Of a stretch of DNA of 64,000 nucleotides, positions 1 through 10,981 are shown piece by piece. Source of the stretch: Panaeolus papilionaceus (taxonomy: Eukaryota; Basidiomycota; Agaricomycetes; Agaricales); NCBI GenBank assembly GCA_015501605.1, contig JADNRZ010000002.1:806001-870000 (forward strand), read 5' to 3'. Both the position numbers and the translations under genes were made by a program. The number at the start of each line of letters is the position of its first letter. Position 1 is the first letter of the stretch. The notes under the pieces were generated by a model. It was not told where the DNA came from, searched no databases, and saw nothing but the letters and a program-made list of their open reading frames with translations.

Positions 1-868
1 GGTGTTGCACTCTGCTTCACCTCAATACGAGAACGTCATTCCAGAGGTCGTTTCTCCTCTGCTCCAGAAACTCCTTTCAGATTCAACACCATACACCCAC
101 GTAGTTTCAGCCACTTCGTCAGCAGCCAAATCGCTTCTGCCCCGCGTAGCTGCCGTCCTCGATGTCCCCACAGTATCGGATATCACCTCCCTCGAACATG
201 ACGCCGCATCAGGGAGCACTACATTTACCCGGCCTATCTACGCGGGTAACGCCATCGCCACAGTCCGTGCTCCTTCAAACATCCCTATCAAATTCTTCAC
301 TGTACGAGGAACTGCATTTGCTCCGGCTGCGACTCAAGATGCTGCTTCAGCAGAGGCCAAAGCCATTGACCCAGTTGAAGTTGCCGATCCCGTTTCTCAA
401 CACGTCAAGACCAGCATTACCAAGTCCGACAGGCCAGATCTTGGCGTCGCATCCCGCGTCGTTTCGGGTGGACGTGCCTTGAAGAACGCAGAGACCTTTG
501 AAAAGACTCTCTATCCTCTGGCTGATGCTCTTGGAGCTGCTGTTGGCGCGTCGCGTGCTGCTGTCGATGCTGGATATGCCGACAACTCTCTGCAAGTTGG
601 TCAGACCGGTAAGGTTGTCGCCCCAGAGCTCTACGTCGCAGTCGGTATCTCTGGTGCCATCCAGCATCTTGCTGGCATGAAGGATTCTAAACTCATTGTC
701 GCGATCAACAAGGTATTTTACTTTATCTGATTTTTTTGACGAGAAAAATGTGTTAATGACATTTGACTTTAGGACGCCGACGCCCCCATCTTCCAAGTTG
801 CCGATCTTGGACTGGTCGCAGACCTTTATGACGCTGTCCCCGAGTTGACAGAGAAGCTCCAGAAGTAG
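1..868 (+). CDS. ETFA: Electron transfer flavoprotein alpha subunit, 3' part
   Basis: This is the C-terminal part of the mitochondrial matrix flavoprotein that takes electrons from acyl-CoA dehydrogenases and passes them to ETF-ubiquinone oxidoreductase. The frame is open from the first bases, so the 5' end lies outside the window. One intron at 713-772 (GT-AG) is removed, and the last exon runs 773-868. The FAD-binding C-terminal domain is clear: [18 protein letters not shown], then [20 protein letters not shown], the [19 protein letters not shown] segment, and the conserved ending [15 protein letters not shown]. The visible part is about 270 residues, so roughly the first 60-80 residues and the transit peptide are missing. 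The identification is secure. Confidence 0.95.
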
Positions 869-1186
869 ACCGTAGATCTTTTCGTAATTAGAGGTGTATA
901 TGGCTAGCCATCTAGGTTCCAGCAATGACTCCAATTTCAATAACCCGGATTATTTATCGTTGCCCCTACTCGATTTCTGCTCGCAAGAAGACAGATTAAT
1001 TCACGCTACGTGTCGCGATGCCAGGTATGTGGGGAATCTGGGTAAAATTGGAGACATGACATTGTGCCATTTGTAGTTGCAAGAACTGAGGATATGTTGT
1101 ATTTGCAGTATGAGAAGGGTATAGATTTAGTGGTATTTTACAGAAGAGTATATAAACCGCAGATTGTCAACCACGTAGACAATGTC

Positions 1187-3623
1187 TTAGAGTGGGTAGG
1201 TCAGGGTTAAATTAGAGAGATAGGCAATGGCATCAGCTCTGAACGTGTCGTTCGTGAGAGTAGGAGCCACATCTGCGTCTTCTGGGAAAGTATAGAGTCG
1301 AGGGGCATCTACGGTGTATGGTGGCCATGCAACACCAGTGCCATTGTTGGGGTCGTGATTTACGATGAAGCGGATAAGATAGTCATCAAGCACACTGTTA
1401 GCGAAATCAGAACCGTGGTACTAGGATAAATCCTTTTAGCAAAGGAATGGAAGTGTCGAATGATTCAAACTCACTGAACCCAGGGATGAGGAATATTTCT
1501 CGCGTTTAGACACTAAGAATCAGTGATGAGTAAAACATTACAAAAGGTATCATCCCATGGACCCACAGTATGACCACATGTTGACTTTACCCGACAACTT
1601 CTCAAGCATGAAGCGTCGTGGTCCATGGTACATAAAATCTCCCTGGAAGGCTGCTATCCTCTTGAATTGAGCCGAAAGAGCAGTTTCGTCTCCAGTGTTG
1701 AACGGCGAGCCCTCTTCGGAAGTGTAGTAATTCCAGAGTGGCTCGAGCTCAGTATCGGTGGCCTCGGGGAGCCAGTAGTTCTTCACGTAGTTGCGGAAGT
1801 CATCCTCCGTTCTAGGCAAGAAGGAATAAGGATTTAGAGTCGTGCGGGAGAAACAAAAACTGACGAGATATTCCTAGATGACAAGGCGAAAATTGTTCCT
1901 TCATCGTCGACGTTGCCTACGGTAACCAGAATCGTTGGCTTCCTAGTTGTGAATGGAGTATAAAAAGTAACGAACCGATAACAGTTGGGACTTTGGCCAT
2001 AACACCGTCGTTCACCATCTTCATCGGGGCATCTGTCAAGAATAACCCGTCTACTCTAGGAACCCATGCGCCCGTCATAGACTACATTATGTCAAAGTGG
2101 TCAGTCAAAAAGATATAACCCCTCATAAGTAATCAGCCAACCTCGTATGATAGGATGTCTGGGGTGGTGTCAACGAGTGCTTGATACTGCGCGAATGGCA
2201 CCTGTCGCATACACTCAAAGGTGTCGGGTGCATTCGCGCAGTTGCTCTGTTCTGAGAGGTAATTGTAATATTTCTAACGCAATGTGAATTTTGTGTCAAT
2301 CAAAGGGGAGTATGGTCAAGCTCACTTGACCATGGCTAGTGTCGCCGACAGGGATGGGGCCTCCAGACTGCAGGAACACAGCATGGAAGATGTTTCCAGC
2401 GTCTCCGTGATGAGCGAACATTTGGATTGCAGCAGCTGAAGCACCAGCTGAATTTCCGTATCTGGGTGGGTGGAATGAGCAACAGCGTTGACAGAGAAGA
2501 AAGAGGGGACATTCACAATGTTATTTTATTTTTATCTCCACCAAAGCTTGGAAGATGATACTGAAGCCAGCGCAGGGCGATTCGTACTGGTCCAAGTCAG
2601 CGCAAACCCAAATAAATCACTCTATCAAAATGCTCACCATCGATGAGACCGACGTTCCCGAGGCCCTCCAAGTATACCTCCCTTCCTGCCATCAAACCAT
2701 AGGCTGTTTGGATACATTACAATGGGTCGATAGTAGAAATATGGTTTCGACGCACCTCCTATTCTGGTTGTGAGGATAGGTGTAAGTCTTCGGTTCATAC
2801 AACTAGCGAAGTCAGCCTCACCTGTAATTCACAGATACAAAAACGATGGGTGAACCCAGTTCGATGGACCTTTCCACGATACGAGTGGCGAAATCGTCGT
2901 TTCTGTAGAATCAAGGTGAGATTGGAGCATATACTTCCGAAACAGATACGTACGAAGCTGTGTCACCAACATTGAATCCACCTGAAGAAATAAAATCAGT
3001 TCCCCGTGTTCGCTATTGACGCCCGAATGTCATACGAACCCCCGAAAAATGCCTGTTTCGATTTTAGGTGTTTTATTATAACTCCAAAATCACTATATAG
3101 CCGAGTTGACATACCACAACGACAGGTAAAGTTTCGCCATCGGTCGTAGTGACCGGTCTAATGACATTCAAAGTCAAGCCTGGATATTCACTTCAACAAC
3201 AAGCCTAACGAGACTCACACAAGACTCACAGTTTTCATCAATAGTGTTTGTAATATCATGGAGACCAGAATTCTCCAGGATGCCTTGCAGATTGGCATCG
3301 ATGTTTGTAACGTCAGACAGCTTCTGTTGAGGGCAAGAAGGACTGTACGCGGTCGCAGCAACAGGAACCCTGTAAGGACCAATAGGCTGGGGTTGTCGGA
3401 ATCTAAGACTTCCAACCCTGTGGATTTTGTCAGTTGCTTGTTCGTTTGATCGTTCAAGTGTAGATGCTTACGGCGGGGACGCGTATGGCAAGCCCAGGTA
3501 TTTGGCGACATTCCCATCAGCGAGGCCTGTAACAGTCGTGTGGTCGATGGTGATAGTTGGGGGAGTAATAGTCGCAGCACGAGCTATTGCGAGGGACAAT
3601 AATAAAGTTGTAACACAGAGCAT
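1187..3623 (-). CDS. Secreted type-B carboxylesterase/lipase, copy 1
   Basis: A member of the cholinesterase/Candida rugosa lipase family (alpha/beta hydrolase), which cleaves carboxylic esters outside the cell. The start at 3623 gives a hydrophobic signal peptide (MLCVTTLLLSLAIARA), followed by the family N-terminus ending in KYLGLPYASPP. Many short introns interrupt it. Catalytic triad candidates are visible: Ser in YGNSAGAS near 2445, Glu in NVDDEGTIFA near 1900, and His in YHGSDFA near 1415. The elbow reads GNSAG where GESAG is usual. The last exon (1393-1187) ends in LTLTYPL. The intron before the elbow is 2462-2516 (GT-AG). It is the tandem partner of the gene at 4278-6613, with very similar N- and C-termini, so a local duplication is inferred. 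Substrate is unknown. Inner exon borders were not all fixed. Confidence 0.9.
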
Positions 3624-4277
3624 GTTTTCTCTAGGTAGACTTTAAGACGAGGTTGACCCCGAGATTTTATAAGACAAGGTGAGAAACATGTTAGCCACCA
3701 GCCGGTAAGATCGAAGTTAAGGAGACCAGGTCAGCCATCCGTGATACGGAGAAGGCGTAAGCAAATAGAGCAGAGATGAATACGTTATCCTCGGCCAAAT
3801 TTGCCTCAGAATGTAGCTTCTTTCATGGCGGCGTTACGATGCATCACTAGCAATGCGCATGCCTGAATTTAAGGACATCATCGTATAGAAGCACATAAAG
3901 AACTATGATGTATCGGCATTTACAAGATTTAGTCTGAGATGTCTTGGACGACCCAAGCAGTTTGATAGGTGGCCAACATTAGTATGTATAATAGAATGCG
4001 AAGTGATCAGGAGATGGGACACTAGGCAACAAAGTAATAAAGTCAAACCTGAATCACATTCGGCGTCAAATTTCAGTGTCCGCTTGGAGGCCCGATAGGG
4101 TAATTCCAATCGCGATATCTAGTCCATATTCACTAGTGTTTTTTACAGCAAAGAATTCGTCTGGGGGCACTAGAGCTAAAACAACCAAACAGAAGGGGGC
4201 ATCGAGGATATCAAAAGGGAATGAATTTATAGGGAGTACAGCTATTTCTACATAGATCTACAGTCTTCGTTCTTCAC

Positions 4278-6613
4278 TCAAAGAGGATAAGCAAGTGTCA
4301 AGTTCGTAAGATAATGGATCGCATCGACTCTAAAATTATCCTGGGTGATGGTTGGGTCGCTTCCATCAGCAAAGGTGTAAAGCTGGGGGCTGGCAGTGGT
4401 ATATTGAGGCCAAGCAGGGCCAGTGCCGTTGTTGGGGTCATGGTTCACGACGAATCGGATGAGATAGTCCTCTAAAGTTCGGTCGACCATGTCATATCCG
4501 TGGTACTGGGAAAATGTCAAAAAAACGTGCCCTGAGATTTGTGAGGTATAGACTTACTGCACCGACGGTAGGGGTAGATTTACCCTTCTTAGACACTGAA
4601 AGATATCCACAATTATCAGCTGCACCAAAAATGAAGCGTTCGAGGGGGGAAGCGCTCACAGTAAGACCACATATTCTGCTTTCCGGAGAATTGCTCGAGC
4701 ATGAACCTCCTTGGAGCCTGGAACATCACGTCACCCTGGAACGCAGCTATGCGCTTGAATTGAGGGGCAAGGACATTGCTAGTTCCAGTGTCGAAGGGAG
4801 ACCCTGATGCGACATCGGACGTGTAATAAGTGAAGAGGGACGCAAGGTCATCGGCAGTGGCTCCTGGTGCCCAGTTCTTTGTAATGTAGTCCTGGAAGTC
4901 TGCATCTGTGCTATCCAGATGTTAGTACTGCGGTCAATATGGATGCAGAAAATGGAATTCCTACGTGACATTGGTGTTGAAGAGGGAGAAAATAGTGCCC
5001 TCGTCGTCCATGTTTCCTGGGTAGTCGGTCAGCTTTCGGTATGAACAATAGAAGCCTGACCGAAGGATTGTGATATCCGGGAGACTAACCAGTGACGATA
5101 GGGACATTAGCGATAATGCTGGCATTGACTAGCTTCAAGGGTTGGTTTCCGATGAACAGTCCATCGACTCTGGGCATCCATGGCTGGTTGAATGACTGAA
5201 AAAGGAGTTCATCAACCAAGAAATGGTAAGGCGGGACGAAGCGAGATACCTGATAGGATAGTATATTGGGTGTGCTGTCCACAAGTGCCTTGAACGTATC
5301 ATACGGGACTTGACGCATGCACTCAAGAATATCTGGCTCAGTGGCACAGTTGGTACCATTTGCAAGGTAATCGAAGGCAGCTTGACCGTGGCTGATGGGC
5401 CCAGCAGGGATAGGTCCACCAGATTGCAGGAATGCGGCATGGAACATATCACCAGTATCACCGTGGTGGGCCAGAAGATGCAATGTTACAGACATAGCAC
5501 CTCCAGACTCTCCCCACCTGAGGAAAATAATAAGATACTGGCCGAATAAAACGAAAGGTATAGACTTGCAATGTAACTGCTTTGTTGTTTCCACCAAAGT
5601 TGGCAATATAATTTTGAACCCATCGCATGACGATTCGCTCTATCATGACGTTGGCATCCAGCTTACTACACTCCAACAAGGCAGAGGGCACTTACGATCG
5701 ACCATGCCCGCGTCGCCCAATGCTTCAATATCGATATCATCGCCAGCCATAAATCCGAATGCTACAATGCACAATCGTCATAGGAATGTTCGAAGTAGAT
5801 GAAAATTACGCCCTACCAGAAGACCGATAGTTCATCGACACATAAATGATAGGTGTTCCCAGCTCAATTGAGCGTTCGACAATCCTGGTACCCATTTCGT
5901 CATACCTAAATAATATGGTCAGTGTCCAGTTGGCAAGGTTCCAATTGAGAAACACAAACGATTGGGTATCACCAGCTTCGAAAGCGGCTAAATGTGGTGT
6001 GTAAGGGGTATATATGCGTTATTGAGGAAACAAAGACCCGACCTCCATAAATGTACTGCGACAATCTGTTCAGCACAATAAAATCGAGAAGCATAAATGA
6101 CCTACAATAACAACCGGCAAATTGTCGCTGGGTGTGGCAGTACTGGGCTTGATGACATTTAGAGTCAAGCCTGAAGAAGAATCGTAAAGAGGGCCACGTC
6201 AAACAATAACACCGAATACGCACAATCCTCGCTTTCCGGATTGCCGGTATCTTTGATGGGCGAGGAGGCTAAGATAGCTGCCAAGTCTGGGGAAAGGGTA
6301 TCGGTGGGCGTCAATTTTTGCTGAGGGCATGATGGTCCATATTGAGTCGCAGAAAGAGGTTGCGTAAATGGGCCTGCAGGTTGAGGTTGGCGGAACCTCA
6401 GACTGCCCACTCTACGAAAGTGTCAATTGGCGAAATTGCACAGAAGAGACAGGACTTTTACGGGGGTGTGGCATAGGGAATTCCCAAAAATTTGCTGACT
6501 GCACCACCATCGACACCAGTAATCGCGGCAGAGTCTAGTTCTACCGTAGGAGGTGTGAGAGGCGTTGCTCTAGCTAAGGCAAGTGAAAGGAAAAGGGTTG
6601 CGATTGACAACAT
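4278..6613 (-). CDS. Secreted type-B carboxylesterase/lipase, copy 2
   Basis: Second tandem type-B carboxylesterase, on the same strand as copy 1 and about 650 bp upstream of it. The start at 6613 gives the signal peptide MLSIATLFLSLALARA, then VSKFLGIPYATPP. Triad candidates are Ser in WGESGGAMS (near 5505), Glu in NMDDEGTIFS (near 4995) and His in YHGYDM (near 4495). The C-terminal exon ends in LTLAYPL, nearly the same as copy 1. The intron just before the nucleophile elbow (5518-5569) starts with GCAAGT. Only this GC-AG reading restores VTLWGESGG, and the intron sits at the same codon and phase as the GT-AG intron of copy 1. Likely an extracellular esterase or lipase. Natural substrate cannot be told from sequence. 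Confidence 0.9.
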
Positions 6614-7198
6614 GTTTGTGGCAAACGAGAGAATACAGTTAGGTTGGGCTCTTATGTATGAAAAGAGGTGTTAGCCACATCGAAGTCAGCCCGACGACCA
6701 GTCAGCCGCAAGGTCCACTACTGGCGATTTTAGGGCTGATGATCGAAATCAAGATTACAAGCCGGTGATTATTCGTTTGAGAACTACCTTTACGGTTCTG
6801 AGCAACGCTGGCCGACGTACAGCCGCAAAGAAGACAACCGTTTGAACCAATGTATCATCATGATCAAGTCCGATGGAAGCCTGTCCTTATTCATAACTCT
6901 CAAGACTTGACGATCTAATTTATTGGTAGAGGGACTTCCTTGCACCAGTCATGTACTTTGACTGGTGCAGTGGTACTGGTGGTCATAGGTCGAGGACTTC
7001 GTCAGGGTTGGAAGGCGTTGGCGCTGAGAGTGATGGATGGTTTGTTTGGTTCAAAGATAACAGCCAAGCAAGTCACTCGGTCAACAACATAACTGGTCGC
7101 ACGATTCTGAGCGTCGTACATAAAGTAGTAGACAGTTCGGAGTCCACCTGCGTTCAACAATAGTTCCCCATAGAAGCCTGTCGCAGCAGCCATCTATC
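6614..7198. promoter_or_regulatory. Divergent intergenic region between esterase copy 2 and the thioesterase
   Basis: This 585 bp stretch lies between two start codons facing away from each other and so should hold both promoters. I see no supported gene in it. Its one clear structure is the perfect inverted repeat at 6941-6969. Confidence 0.5.
6941..6969. repeat. Perfect inverted repeat, 11-bp arms
   Basis: TGCACCAGTCA (6941-6951) is followed by a 7-nt spacer and its exact reverse complement TGACTGGTGCA (6959-6969). It lies about 230 bp upstream of the thioesterase start and 330 bp upstream of the divergent esterase start. It could bind a dimeric regulator or form a hairpin; neither is shown. 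Confidence 0.75.
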
Positions 7199-7786
7199 AT
7201 GACTGAGGCAAACTTGAAGCTGCGGAAGCGTTCAGATTATGGTTATCACCTTCAATATCGAACACGGTGGTAGGTCTACTCGCGGAGGTTTGGAAACAAA
7301 TCATAAAGGCTAATGATTATATTGGCCATGGGCAGGAGCGACAATGACCAGTACTCGCATATGAACAATTCGATATATTATCATCTATTTGACTCCATTG
7401 TCAACACGTATCTCATTCAACACTGTGGACTGAATCCCAAGGACTCACCCCAAATCGGACTTGTTGTGTCTTCGCAGTGCCAGGTAAGCATCCATCCTTC
7501 ATAGCTCCAGTCGCAAGCATCCAACCAGTTCAAATTTGGTGCTCAGTTCTTCGCTCCTGTAACCTTCCCAGAAGTGATTGATTTGGGTCTCAGAGTAAAC
7601 AAGCTAGGAAACAGTTCAGTGACATATGAAGTTGGAGTGTTCATCCAAGGCAACGAGAATGCAGCAGCAGTCGGTGGTTATACCCATGTTTTTGTCGACA
7701 GCGAGACCAGAAAGAGTGCACCCATAGCTCAAGAGATGAAGGCCGGCCTAGATAAACTGAATGTATCGGGGCAAGCAAAGTTGTAG
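7199..7786 (+). CDS. Hot-dog fold thioesterase (4HBT type)
   Basis: A small acyl-CoA thioesterase-like protein of about 152 residues in three exons: 7199-7269, 7336-7483 and 7547-7786. All junctions are GT-AG and keep the frame. The family signature is TRWSDNDQYSHMNNSIYYH (D-x-D, then the G/S-H-x-N-N turn before the central helix), followed by FFAPVTFPEVIDLGLRV and VGGYTHVFVD. The ATG at 7199 opens MTEANLKLRKRSDYGYH, and no targeting peptide is evident. The expected role is hydrolysis of acyl-CoA or a related thioester; the substrate is unknown. It sits 200 bp upstream of RPL28 on the same strand. Confidence 0.88.
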
Positions 7787-7986
7787 ATAATAAATATGAA
7801 TGTCAAAAGCATAAATAGTAGACCAACCAAGTATAGCAACCGTCATCTTACCCAGTCCTAGGTCTAACAAGGAAGTTTGTTTGTCCTTGATTGTTTTAAT
7901 CAACTGTATAGTTGATTCAGCCACCGATTCTGCTTTGGGCGATGTGGTCCTCATCGTGTAGGCCGTAGTCTGTGTGATCCCTCAAA

Positions 7987-8939
7987 ATGTCGACCGACCT
8001 CCAGTGGCTCCTTCTCCGCGTATGTTGTTGTATACTCGCCGTCAAGTAATGTGTCCTGACCGCAGTCCGGTTGTAGAACAACAACTCCTTCATTGTGAAG
8101 CGAGTTCCTGAGGGTCCCGTCTTCTCCAAGGAGCCCGTACGTCTAATCTTGATCATATTGTCAATTTTTTCATTTTTAATTGTTAGATTGTAGGGTAACC
8201 TCCGCAACCTAAACTCCCACAAGTTCTCTGGATTGGCCAACTCAAAGGTTCATAATTTTTGAAGGATCTGGAGGCATTCGAAAGTTAACGGGATATTTTA
8301 GACCATCCATGTTGCTGAGGAGGCTGGTGCCGTCAAAATCTACACTCGCAAGACCAAGGCCTCCCCCCATGCCGTAAAGTCTGCTTACGCAGTCTCTTCC
8401 CTCCGCCCAAGATCAGGTGGCCGTCGCGCACTTGGTGTTGCTGCTGGCCCAGCCAAACGCGGCTACCGCCCTGACCTCCGTACTGTGAGTTCGAATCCAT
8501 GCAAAAGCACCTTTATTTGTTTCTTCGTGTTTCTTTATTATCGCACTATAAAGCGCACCAAAAGCATTCTCGTTAGAACCCACCGGAACTACTGAAAAGT
8601 AATTGAAGGTTGGGCGTGGACACGTCTGCAATATAAACCCCCTCGCTGGGAACGATCAAACCCCAGCGAGTACCGTGCCATGTCGCTATCGGAGGCTATT
8701 CGTTGCACACCGTGGCTATAATCCGACTCTATGGCACTGACATTTTTCCCTTCACTAATTTTACTATGTTTTGTGTTTTATTTCTTTTCTCGTTGCCCCT
8801 GATCAGTTTCAAACAGCTTACTAACACTACCTCCGGTTTTCAGGCCACTCTTGCCCGTGTTTCTGCTCTTGTTGCCTCTCAAAAAGAGCACAAGCCCTCA
8901 CCACCCAAGAAGGTCCGAGGCAAGAAGGCCCAGCAGTAG
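7987..8939 (+). CDS. RPL28: 60S ribosomal protein L28 (eL28)
   Basis: Large-subunit cytosolic ribosomal protein of 141 residues in five exons: 7987-8019, 8077-8136, 8194-8247, 8302-8484 and 8844-8939. The start MSTDLQWLLLR matches the conserved MSxxLQW opening of eL28. Further family blocks are NNNSFIVKR, NLNSHKFSGLANSKT, the conserved YRPDLR and a lysine-rich C-terminus (KKVRGKKAQQ). The first three introns are 54-57 nt, but the last (8485-8843) is 359 nt and has strong secondary structure, annotated separately. The identification is secure. Confidence 0.95.
8642..8742 (+). ncRNA. Putative intronic H/ACA-like snoRNA in RPL28
   Basis: Inside the 359-nt last RPL28 intron there are two successive hairpins. 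The first pairs CTCGCTGGG (8642-8650) perfectly with CCCAGCGAG (8662-8670). The second has a 7-bp base, GTGCCAT (8675-8681) with ATGGCAC (8731-8737), and an upper stem TCGGA (8689-8693) with TCCGA (8722-8726). Unpaired sides between the two stems resemble a pseudouridylation pocket. TG and then ACA (8740-8742) follow the base directly, as in the 3' end of an H/ACA RNA. A possible H box (ATATAA, about 8630-8635) lies before the first hairpin rather than between the two, which weakens the model. Ribosomal-protein introns commonly host snoRNAs. The guide target was not determined. Confidence 0.45.
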
Positions 8940-9127
8940 ATGCTTCCTTCTTTTTGTCTTCATTCTATGTCATCCATACACAGACATGTTTCACGCATAT
9001 GCAATACATGCTTTACACGACGAAAGACAGTTTCTGTGGATGCTTGGCCAAGAAGGGTTACAATTAGAAGATTGTACAAGGGTTTCATTGTATACAAGAA
9101 TTGAGTCGCTGGAGGTATGCTTTTCCA

Positions 9128-9603
9128 TCAAACACTGAGTACTTTACCCTCTGGTTGCGAAATGCGAATTCCAGAAGTGCCCTTCCTTAAACCAACGTTA
9201 TCCTTGGTTGGTCTAGTAAGCTCGGATTTAACATGAGCATACTCCCGAACTTTCTTGTCAGAATGACCCTGCTTCTTCTCTTTCTTGGGGAGCTGCTCTT
9301 CTTCAGTGCGATGATGGACGGGAGAGTGAGGGGAGTCGGCGGTTGGTCGTGGGTAATCGAGAGGTGGTTCTGGCTCGTTGTTGTTGCTCTCGCTGGTTGT
9401 AGCGGTGCTAAGTAATATGTTCAACGAACATACATCTTTCATACTATAACGAGTGCATACTTGATTTGTGGTGCCCTATGCTTTGTGGAGATCGACAGGC
9501 GTCTCCCTCCAACCTTGACTGCGAAATGATCGGTAGGGGTTCTGGTTCAAGACAATTGGTGCTCACCAGCAGGAGGATGTTGTGTGGACACCGAATCTGC
9601 CAT
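9128..9603 (-). CDS. DAP1-like small protein
   Basis: A 124-residue polar protein in three exons on the minus strand: 9567-9603, 9461-9518 and 9128-9407, all with GT-AG introns that keep the frame. The N-terminus MADSVSTQHPPAVKVGGRRL closely resembles the HPPAVKxGG start of animal death-associated protein 1, a small disordered regulator that acts in TOR-linked control of autophagy. The rest is charged and low in hydrophobics, with a basic block (LPKKEKKQGHSDKKVREY) and a conserved-looking tail GTSGIRISQPEGKVLSV. No membrane segment or signal peptide is seen. The assignment rests mainly on the N-terminal motif, so the function is inferred. Confidence 0.6.
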
Positions 9604-10093
9604 TTCGTTGGTGCGGGTTCGACTGTTTAGCCTTGGGCGTAGGATGCAGTTGTGGGTTGGGTATGTGGGGGAATTGACAGGTGTTAGAAACGACGGGAAT
9701 TAGGGGAGCTATAATGTCTTGTTGCGGTCTATATCTGTGGGTACTTAGGGGTGCACGTGCACTGGATCTCATGACCTCATCTAATACAGTGGGTAACTCT
9801 CTTGGGTATTTTACGTGCGGGGGACTTATTTGGTGCTTTGACATGGACATGTTTGCTAACTCGTTATGCACTCTACCCCCACACCGAGTGTGCCCGTGAT
9901 TTTTCAGGGTTAAATTCGAGACATGGGGCTTGGAAATGAAACGCAACAGGAACTGTCAAATACGTGACAAGAGTCATGTATAGAGTATACGTAGATGTAT
10001 AATGTCCTTCGAAGAATGCGCACAAACACTAGTAAGTAGATTACATAGTTAAGTCCGTATCAAGTCCAAAATCGTAGCTTCGGGTCATCGACA

Positions 10094-10981
10094 TCAACGG
10101 GTACCCCTCGCTAAGCGCTCATAATACCCCACTCGGTTGCGAATATCAGGGCACACAGCTAAACGCAACTTCTCGCCTTCTAGAAGCACCCTGCGGCCCT
10201 TATCCAAGTTCTCGCGATCCTGCAACCAAACTCGCATTCCTAACTTGACCACGCTCGTCTTGAACGCCTTGGCCAGCTTGTCTCGCTGAAGCGACCACTT
10301 GAGTTTCCGCATTACGGGGAGTAGCGACCGCGCGACGTTGAGCGAGGAGGATTCGATATCGGGCAGGACGTGGGAGATGTGCAGATTCTGGAGAGAGTTA
10401 CTAGGTGGTCCGGCAACTGTCCTGCGGCGCAGTTGTACTGTGAGAACGCGAGAGGTACGACGACGGGAAAGGGCTCTGCTGTTCTCGTACTGGACTATGG
10501 ACTGAGCAAACCGAGAGTGTCGTTTCAGTGAGATTGCGTAGAGATTTTACGTGTGGAACATACATTTAGAGAATAAAAGTAGGCGCCCATACGCCATCTT
10601 TGCTCGATATTAAGACCCTTGATAACTCCGCGACGACACAGGTCTGCGATCGTAGGCCTAAAAGCGTGTCCTTCTGGGCTGACACCGAACAGATTGTGAT
10701 TTAACCTCGATGGAGAAATGATAATAAGTCGCTGTTTGTGTAGGACAGGATCGCCAGTAAGAGGAATAAGAGCAGGTAGAACCTCTGATAGCGCGTCAAG
10801 GTCTGGGATATCTAGGAAGGATACTAAAGACAAAGAATAAGAAAATGCCTCTGAAAGTGTTATACGTATACATACATATGTGCAGCAAAACTTCTGCAGG
10901 TAGATCTACCAAACCCTCTAGAGTGAAGGTTTCCGAGTCGTTGCCATCGAAGCTGACAATGCCAGATACCTCACACGACAT
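10094..10981 (-). CDS. F-box domain protein
   Basis: A 257-residue protein in three exons: 10876-10981, 10564-10823 and 10094-10501. Joining exons 1 and 2 creates an F-box-like motif, LVDLPAEVLLHILSFLDIPD, followed by LDALSEV at about residues 22-50. F-box proteins link substrates to SCF ubiquitin ligases through Skp1. The remainder has no leucine-rich or WD repeats that I recognise; it holds a motif around LCRRGVIKGLNIEQRWRMG and a basic C-terminal half ending in VGYYERLARGTR. No substrate or ortholog can be named from sequence alone. Confidence 0.75.

Noticed and set aside
3215..3645. Overlapping open frames on both strands at the start of esterase copy 1
   Set aside because: These are shadows of exons 1-2 of the carboxylesterase; the family-matching frame runs from 3623 on the minus strand.
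3903..4109. 68-codon minus-strand open frame between the two esterases
   Set aside because: No domain, no splice partner, and composition like intergenic DNA.
7002..7193. Minus-strand open frame of 63 codons (starts MAAATGFYGELL)
   Set aside because: Its ATG would lie only 5 bp from the opposite-strand ATG of the well-supported thioesterase gene, leaving no room for leaders or promoters. It has no recognised domain.
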